DNA from: Silene conica
Taxonomy: Eukaryota; Streptophyta; Magnoliopsida; Caryophyllales; Caryophyllaceae
Assembly: GCA_029255685.2 (NCBI GenBank)
Contig: CM055316.2
Span: forward strand, 77,498,861 to 77,562,860
Reading direction: 5' to 3'
DNA: 64,000 bases
Every line of letters starts with the position of its first letter. Position 1 is the stretch's first letter. The notes beneath the pieces are model-generated. The model saw nothing but the letters and a program-made list of their open reading frames with translations. It was not told the origin of the DNA and did not search any database. Made by a program: the position numbers and the translations under genes. Shown here piece after piece: positions 57,519-64,000 of the stretch.

Positions 57519-58826
57519 ATGACAAATCATCCTACAAACAATTTTAATAACAACGCAAACACTAGTAGGCGTCAATTAACTCACATGTTAATTGAAGAGT
57601 TAATGGATGATGGAGATGAAGAAATGTACAATATACTAATGGAAAGAAGAAGAAGGAGTCAAAGGCCAGTAATAACAAGGACGCCCATCATCAGAGATCG
57701 TCAGGGTGGTCATGATCGCATTTTTGCGGATTACTTCTGTGATAATCCAGTGTATCCACCACAGGTGTTTCGCCGACGATTTAGAATGCAAAAGAGTTTA
57801 TTTAATCGTATCATGACCAATTTATCTCAATGGGATGAATACTTTCAAATAAGGTATGATGCTGCACAAATTAGAGGTCTTTCACCTATCCAAAAGTGTA
57901 CTGCTGCAATTCGACAACTCGCATACGGGAATCCACCTGACTCATATGATGAGTATATTAGAATTGGCGAGACCACTGCTAGAGAAAGTTTGTTCTATTT
58001 TTGTCGTGGAATTGTTGAGGTATTTGGTCCGCGATACCTTAGAAGGACAAATCAAGAAGACGTAAATCGCTTACTCCAAATGCACTCAAGCCGCCATGGC
58101 TTCTCAGGAATGCTTGGAAGTCTTGATTGTATGCATTGGCAATGGAGAGCTTGTCCGGTTTCATGGCATGGGCAATACACAAGAGGTGATCATGGAGTTT
58201 CGACGATTATGCTTGAAGCCGTTGCTTCTCAAGATTTATGGATTTGGCATGCATTTTTTGGTGTCGCTGGCTCAAATAATGATATTAATGTTCTCCGTCA
58301 GTCTCCATTGTTCAATGATGTTGTTGAAGGGTTTGCGCCGGATGTTCGCTTTGTGGTTAATGGCACAGAGTACACAAAAGGGTATTATCTTGTTGATGGT
58401 ATATATCCTGAGTGGGCGACATTTGTTAAGAGTTTTCCACGTCCAATGGATCCGAAGAGAATATTGTTCAAAAAAATGCAAGAGTCGGCAAGGAAGGACG
58501 TCGAACGTGCATTTGGTGTTCTTCAAGCTCGATGGGTCATTATACGAAACGCAGCACGTTTTTGGGATAGAAAGCATTTGAAAAATATAATGTATGCATG
58601 TGTTATACTACATAACATGATTGACGATAACGAAGGAGATCAAATAACTAATTGGAATTCTGATGTCGAATCAAGTCCTATTCAGTTAAACGAAGGGTTG
58701 ATTGGTGAATTTCAAGAATCCCTACATAGGCGTGCAGAGATTCGTGATAGAGATATTCACAACAATCTAAAAGCGGACTTGGTTGAACATATTTGGCAAT
58801 GTTTCGGAGAAAATGTCGATATCTAA
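57519..58826 (+). CDS. PIF/Harbinger DDE transposase (HARBI1-like nuclease)
   Basis: 435 codons, uninterrupted. The catalytic triad is visible: Asp at about 201 in GSLDCMHWQW, Asp at about 255 in GSNNDINVL and Glu at about 329 in KDVERAFGVLQARW. Upstream are the RRRFRMQKSLF and PIQKCTAAIRQLAYG segments typical of the family's N-terminal region, which precedes the DDE_Tnp_4 fold. It is expected to cut at the element's ends and integrate at TWA targets, acting with the ORF1 protein. The start codon at 57519 follows an AT-rich leader directly after the minisatellite. Length and all key residues are as expected for an active enzyme; activity cannot be judged from sequence alone. Confidence 0.95.
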   Translation: MTNHPTNNFNNNANTSRRQLTHMLIEELMDDGDEEMYNILMERRRRSQRPVITRTPIIRDRQGGHDRIFADYFCDNPVYPPQVFRRRFRMQKSLFNRIMTNLSQWDEYFQIRYDAAQIRGLSPIQKCTAAIRQLAYGNPPDSYDEYIRIGETTARESLFYFCRGIVEVFGPRYLRRTNQEDVNRLLQMHSSRHGFSGMLGSLDCMHWQWRACPVSWHGQYTRGDHGVSTIMLEAVASQDLWIWHAFFGVAGSNNDINVLRQSPLFNDVVEGFAPDVRFVVNGTEYTKGYYLVDGIYPEWATFVKSFPRPMDPKRILFKKMQESARKDVERAFGVLQARWVIIRNAARFWDRKHLKNIMYACVILHNMIDDNEGDQITNWNSDVESSPIQLNEGLIGEFQESLHRRAEIRDRDIHNNLKADLVEHIWQCFGENVDI

Positions 58827-59319
58827 TTTTATCGTATTTAATTATGCTTAAGTTTTAAACAATAAGATAAGACAATGTAAGAATATAATTATTTATGTCA
58901 TGATTGGTTTTTATGTTTTAAAAATTAAAGTTATAAAAGTTATTAAATAATTAATTACAAAATATTTTTATAATGTCCTTTTTTTTATGGTTAGTTAAAT
59001 AGATAATGGATTGTGGGTCCCATTTAAGAACAAGGGAAGAACATTTGTCATTGTTGTGAGTAGTTCTTAAATTGTTGAGTTTAGTTTTAAGTGACGTGAC
59101 GCATACGTGGCAAAGAACAAACCAATTCTTGGTTTGTCCATTGCTATTGCTCTAAGTGACACTCGTTTTTCTAAGTAATAACAATAACATTTAGATGAGG
59201 GGTGGTGGTGGTAGGGGGTGAAGGTGTGGGGCAACAACGAGTGGGGTCGCCTACACTATTTTCAGCTATTTGTATCACACTATATTTTAATGCAATTATT
59301 TAGTTAATATTACTTATGA

Positions 59320-59514
59320 CACAAATTCTTATTTGCAACGGCACTATCCGTCGCAAGTTTGTGACGGATATCGTTTTCTCTCACAAAATACCCACTTTTT
59401 TTCTCTCTCCAACACTATTCTTGTGGTCCCCTTTCTCCACTACTCATTTTGTATCCATTTTATTTCACAAAATATCCGTCACAAATGATAACCCGTCGCA
59501 AACAAGACTTACTA
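59320..59514. mobile_element. MULE-type MITE, 195 bp
   Basis: Perfect 9-bp target duplication TACTTATGA (59311-59319, 59515-59523). Ends CACAAATTCTTATTTGCAACGG and GTCGCAAACAAGACTTACTA. Contains TATCCGTCGCAAG/TTTGTGACGGATA inside. Sister of the copies at 10166, 28918 and 31178. Confidence 0.87.
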
Positions 59515-60160
59515 TACTTATGATATTGTTTTGCACTTATGATATTGTTTTGTATAACTTGTTATAATTTGAGTAGACTTAAGACTCAAATATATGACTA
59601 GACTCATGTAATCTTATCTATATAATTACAAGATTATTTAGAAGGCTCTGATTGAGCCATAAACCCAATTTTTTTTTAATTCATCATGGTTGGACCCGCA
59701 ATATTGTATAATGATTTTAGTTTGAAATAACTACGAGAAATAATAGTTTTACAGTTATTTCGTAACACTTTTGATATAAGTTCGTAAACATGAATTTCTA
59801 CGTAAACTGTCAATATGTATAACATGAATTTAAATATTATATAAGAAAATATAATAATTTCGAATGTCGTCTGTCTAACTATTACACAACAATTTATACC
59901 CAATACAATTACAATAAACCAAAATAATTAACAATTTACAGCAATCAAAAAAAATTGTGGCGACAATACTTAATTAAAAAAATAAAAATAATTTAATATT
60001 AATATAACAATCAGGAACAGTGTACAAATTAATATCATCAATTAAAATATTTTGCGAAAACTAAGTCATAAACAAAACAGTTAGAACTAAACCTTAAAAT
60101 AACATATATATTAAAAACAAAAGATTATAAAAGAATGGATAAATAAATAAAATTATTATT

Positions 60161-60163
<3 letters not shown>

Positions 60164-60193
<30 letters not shown>
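60164..60193. repeat. (TA)n microsatellite
   Basis: About 15 TA units. Confidence 0.95.
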
Positions 60194-60201
<8 letters not shown>

Positions 60202-60352
60202 CAAGACAATTGTTAATAAATTTAATTAAATAGTTTTAATAAAAAAATATGTTAAAAAATAATAATTAGAAAATACAAGGATTAAACATAACGATATTAA
60301 ACTTTCTAAAATAATTTCAAAATTTTATTGTTCCATTTTTTCCCAAATATTA

Positions 60353-60694
60353 CACTACAAAAAAATACCAGGTTTGCGACGGATTATTTGCGACGGACAA
60401 AAATTCCGTCGCAAATTCCTCTTTAGCGACGGAAATTCCGTCGCAGAAGAGGAATTTGCGACGGAAATTCCGTCGCAAATGTTGACTGACTCTGACCATA
60501 GGGTCAAAGCCATTCCGTCGCAAACCTTGGTCAATCCGTCGCTAATTTTTGCGACGGAAAATTCCGTCCCTAAATTTCATTTTGCGACAAAAATATGCGA
60601 CAGGCTTTGTCCGTCGCAAATTATACTTTTGCGACGGATTTCACATTGTTTGCGACAGAACTGTCCGTCGCAAATACAGCAATGTTTTGTAGTG
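60353..60694. mobile_element. Small non-autonomous CACTA (En/Spm) element
   Basis: 342 bp starting CACTACAAAAAAATACC and ending TGTTTTGTAGTG, flanked by TTA on both sides (60350-60352, 60695-60697), the 3-bp target of CACTA elements. Almost the whole body consists of the motif TTTGCGACGGA and its inverse in alternating orientation (more than ten), resembling the subterminal transposase-binding repeats of this superfamily. Non-coding. Confidence 0.9.
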
Positions 60695-60697
60695 TTA

Positions 60698-62387
60698 AAA
60701 TTGTAAAAATTCTCTCGGATCTGGTTACATAGTCAATCATCACTAGAATTTATTTGGAGCAAACTATTTCAGCAACTAACTACCAGTCGCCATTCCATTT
60801 TCGGGAAGGTGACAATGATAGGCTGCCAGGAACATTCCGCTACGACAAGTCTGTTACAATAGCGACAATATCGTCATGATTTCAATTGATTATTTAATTC
60901 ACAAATGGCCACAATTCCAAAATAAAACCAAAGGCCAACTTTTTCGAATTTCAATCATAGGCCATCCAGCATTCGTAATCCACTCAAATCTACTAGCCAC
61001 TTTTATATGAATCATTTATCTAATTCACAGTCAGCCATAATTTCGAAATTCAATCATGGGCTTCCAAGAATCTCAAACTCACACAAATCTGGCAGCCATT
61101 CTTAAGTGGTGGTTAAAAAAACAGTTAATAATATTAAATGAGTGGATGAGTGGGATAGAGAAGTTACAAACTTTAAGTGGGTATTTAGTACAAATAAAAT
61201 ATGATTTGTAAAAAGAACAAAAACATATCAGACTTACACAACATTTCTCATTCACAAAACATCCACATAAAAGTATAATATGACTTAATTGAAGGTGGAC
61301 CGTATAGTTTATCGAGTAATATTGAATTCGTTATAACTCGTCGTTGAAAACAAATTTACCCGCGTACTACTCGATATTTACAAGTTCATATTTAACACGG
61401 GTGTATAATCTGTCTTAAGTTTAGGACGCGATAGGTAATATGTGTACGATTAAAACATAATGTATTGGGTTAAATAATAACTTTGTTATGCTTAAAGGGA
61501 TCATATTTGACCGGTTTTGTTAAGATGGATACCTTCGTCTTAAGAGAGACTAACCTATTATTTTTTGCATGTGTTATTACTTTTCACATAGTACAAGTAT
61601 TTCTTATGTAGTACAGAGTACATGTTAATGAGATTTATGAATTATTTTTCTAACACCTTATAATATATATTTATATGATAATTTATTGGGTTTAAATATA
61701 TATAATAAATTGATTAAACAGTTTTAAAGGTGCACAACTCTATTCTAATTTTGTTCCATTTACTAAGTTACTATTTGTACTAAATGAAAATTAAGTTAGA
61801 ATTTGTATTTTAAGATATCAACTGGGCAAAGTTTCATTTTGCCCTGTGCACGCACGGGTGTAATTAAATGAAAAAACAGGTTAACAATTTGTAAGTTCAC
61901 TAATTCTATGACAATTTCCGCATGAATAATTTTGTTGTATCTATATGAGTCGGCCTTTTTTTAGGTCGTCGCCTAAGTAACAACATCTAAGTAGAAATTC
62001 AAATTTAGCTGACAAGAGTGCGTATCTTGCTATAATAATTACTCGACCAATTAACACAATTGTATCATTTTATACTAATTGCAAATTTGCAAGTGAAATT
62101 TTCAAATCATAATTTTTTTTATTAACCGTTTATTACGTTGGTCAATTAATTGTCAAATAACAAGTAGAGGAAATTTTATTACTTTAATTTACATTTACAA
62201 TTTTTTCTAATAACTTTTTAAATAACATACCCGTGTAATTTACATGGGTTTAAAACTAATTTTACAAAGTGTTATATTTGGAACCCTGGATACGAGACAT
62301 AACCAATGAAAAGCTTAACTAGGGAAAAATATTGACATGCAATAACTTCGAAATACAGGTCCCAAATACAACATTTTTTTTAAAATC
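60698..62387. other. Intergenic, no gene recognised
   Basis: AT-rich. About 61405-61560 contains GTCTTAAG-type debris like that at 10166 and 26465. Short hairpins at about 61845 (CCCTGTGCACGCACGGG) and about 62228 (CCCGTGTAATTTACATGGG) resemble Helitron 3' hairpins but lack a CTAG end at the right distance. Confidence 0.45.
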
Positions 62388-62781
62388 GTGTATTAGGATA
62401 TTGGGCCTAGCCTATACTAGGCCCATCTTACATTAGGGTTTATCACTTCTAGGATTTGACGATGTATTTACATCGTGGCTCTAAAAAAACGTGCAATTTG
62501 GAAAAAAGAATTGCTTGTTGTTTTCTCATTTCGAGAATATGAGTTATGGTCACTAAATCTTCTGGTTCAAAACAATTGGATATTTTATGCAAAATGACAA
62601 ACTTAAAAAAGACCTTGCCAGTTTTCCGTTAAAAAAAAGTAAAGAAATTTATAATCAAGCGTGTCATTTTTATGTTGTTTTCCTGCTGAGAATATATAGA
62701 AGAGAGAAATGCACAAGGAGAATGATATTATTGATTGTGTGTCCAATTCATTCAAGTATTCAACATCATTCTCATATATAA
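62388..62781 (+). mobile_element. Possible solo LTR (Copia-like), about 395 bp
   Basis: Runs from TGTATTAGGATATTGGGCC to TCTCATATATAACA, i.e. TG to CA. It has a palindromic GGGCCTAG/CTAGGCCC promoter-like block, a TTAGGGTTTA motif and a TATA-like AATATATAGAAG at about 62690. No clear target duplication and no internal region. It could instead be an ordinary promoter relic. Confidence 0.35.
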
Positions 62782-64000
62782 CAATCACAAGAATTTTGGG
62801 ATTACTATAACCAAAGATATCGCAATATCTTTATAATATCAAACTGATATTATATGTCTAATACCTGCACTACTCGTTTCTATTCGTGTCTAAGAGCGTG
62901 TTTGACCTATCTTGTTAAAAAAAAATTGTTTTTAAAGCTTAATTTTTTTAAACAAGAAGCATCAAATTGTTGTTTCTATTTTTAAGGACAAAAAATGGTT
63001 TTTGAGTTTTTAAAAAACTACTATTAGCTTTCTAGAAAATGAGGTGTTTGGCCAATTTGTGTTTTTTAAACCAAAAATCTCCTTTCTATAAAAGGAACAA
63101 CATTTCAAGCCTTCTGATTGACTGAAATTTTTCTTTTTTTTTAATTAAGAAAAAAAACTAAAATGTCCCACACTCCCACCTACTCCTCACTATCACCAAA
63201 CTAATTCATTACTCTCTTTTTTCCTACTATTCCTCCCACTATCTCTTTTCTCTTATTCTATTTTACTAATTGCAAAGTTTAGTGAAAATAATAAGTGTAA
63301 CTATATGTTTACTTTCTTCAATAAAATTAAAAGTTTACAAATATTAAATATAAGTTGATTGGCTAAATAAAAGTTATTGTACATAAAATTAACATCTCGG
63401 ATAGTTATGAAAATTGATTAAATATTATACGAGAGTAGAAATGCTAAAATACGAGAGTGATCCTTTTACTATAAAAGGAATAGATTTTAGAGAATTCTGA
63501 TTGGTCGATGAAAATTAAGAAAAGAAAAAAATTTAATCAATGTGGGGTCCGCTATGTTCATTTACATAATTAATTACTTCAATTTAATTTTCTCACTACT
63601 CTCATTAATTAAATAAGTTACAATCTATAATCACACATCGAATATGAAATCTTCCGAAATCCTAACTATTCAATTTCAACAGTAAAAATCAAATCTTTAA
63701 TGATCATTGATAATAAGTTAACTAATTTTACCTGAATTAAAGGTATATATTAAATATAATAATATAATTGAGACGCCTATACTTTACAGATATAGTATAT
63801 TCAAAAATTAAAGAAATTGTTAATACTCCATTTAACAATGAGTATAAAACAGAAATAAAAAGTAAATATCAAATATAATAATATATAAATTGGCAAAAAT
63901 AATATATTCAAATACTGGAAATTAACAAATTAAAATTGTTGAGAATTGGAAATCAACGAAATTATTTAACTCCGTCTTAAATGTACATAAAATAGATAAG
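62782..64000. other. Intergenic AT-rich DNA, nothing recognised
   Basis: No frame over 60 codons with any recognisable domain, and no paired terminal repeats seen by eye. Confidence 0.5.

Larger units (their letters stand above)
54838..59152 (+). mobile_element. PIF/Harbinger DNA transposon, nearly complete, 4.3 kb
   Basis: Terminal inverted repeats GAGCAACGACAACAATGG and, from the right end, GAGCAATAGCAATGG. The flanks are TAA on both sides (54835-54837, 59153-59155), the 3-bp target of this superfamily. It carries both proteins needed for movement, the Myb/SANT-like ORF1 (55655) and the DDE transposase (57519), on the same strand. Two minisatellite arrays lie before each gene. The only visible defect is an early in-frame stop in ORF1. 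The transposase is open from end to end, so the copy is young or its transposase is still selected. Confidence 0.92.
59156..60352. other. Intergenic DNA with a MITE and a TA tract
   Basis: Apart from the element at 59320 and the (TA)n at 60164-60193 there is only AT-rich sequence. About 59570-59640 (GACTCAAATATATGACTAGACTCATG) looks like a decayed end of the element type found at 41036. Confidence 0.5.

Noticed and set aside
58096-58581. 161-codon frame inside the Harbinger transposase
   Set aside because: It overlaps the DDE transposase in another frame and has no domain.
61845-62250. Two hairpins (CCCTGTGCACGCACGGG and CCCGTGTAATTTACATGGG) as Helitron 3' ends
   Set aside because: Neither is followed about 10 bp later by CTAG/T on the right strand, and no 5' TC end could be paired with them.

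Overview
This is nuclear DNA from a flowering plant. The host genes have introns with GT..AG borders, and there is a plant MIR169 hairpin, a plant arabinogalactan peptide, plant-type ankyrin-PGG genes and a very AT-rich intergenic space full of plant transposons. The recurrent ACTCCGTA-type motifs and the kinds of MITE present suggest a eudicot, perhaps in the Caryophyllales. That placement is inference and weak.

Layout. From 1 to 13 kb there are no host genes, only nested DNA transposons: a Stowaway MITE split by a Helitron (1184-6241), a hAT-type MITE with an 8-bp target duplication (6261-6709), a second Helitron carrying captured exon-like sequence (7443-9969) and a short MULE-type MITE. 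From 13.1 to 15.1 kb lies a MIR169 gene on the plus strand, behind three tandem copies of an upstream repeat. From 15.9 to 19.2 kb, on the minus strand, is a two-exon GPI-anchored arabinogalactan peptide gene whose 3.1-kb intron contains a tandem duplication. From 20.75 to 23.54 kb, on the minus strand, is a three-exon gene for a 621-residue acidic, probably nuclear protein of unknown function.

From 28.2 to 37.4 kb, on the plus strand, is a complete five-exon ankyrin-repeat gene with a C-terminal PGG membrane domain (ACD6-like class, 1351 residues). One exon carries seven tandem units of about 78 residues. A second, paralogous ankyrin gene starts at 42.58 kb; its exons 1-3 match the first gene in size and phase, but the repeat exon and membrane exon are not found in the remaining window. 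Between the two lie an orphan copy of the last intron/exon border, nested Ty1/Copia fossils and two elements embedded in (TA)n tracts. The introns of both ankyrin genes are expanded by hAT, MULE and Stowaway elements.

From 50 to 64 kb there is again only mobile DNA: a Tourist MITE, a Helitron 3' end, a nearly complete PIF/Harbinger transposon with both its Myb-like and DDE transposase genes (54838-59152), another MULE MITE, a small CACTA element and a possible solo LTR.

The genes do not form a pathway. MIR169 is expected to regulate NF-YA transcripts elsewhere, the AG peptide is a cell-surface proteoglycan core, and the ankyrin-PGG genes are a local tandem family of the kind often linked to defence. 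The strongest structural evidence is the set of exact target-site duplications: 9 bp for MULE MITEs, 8 bp for hATs, TA for Stowaway, TAA for PIF, TTA for Tourist and CACTA.
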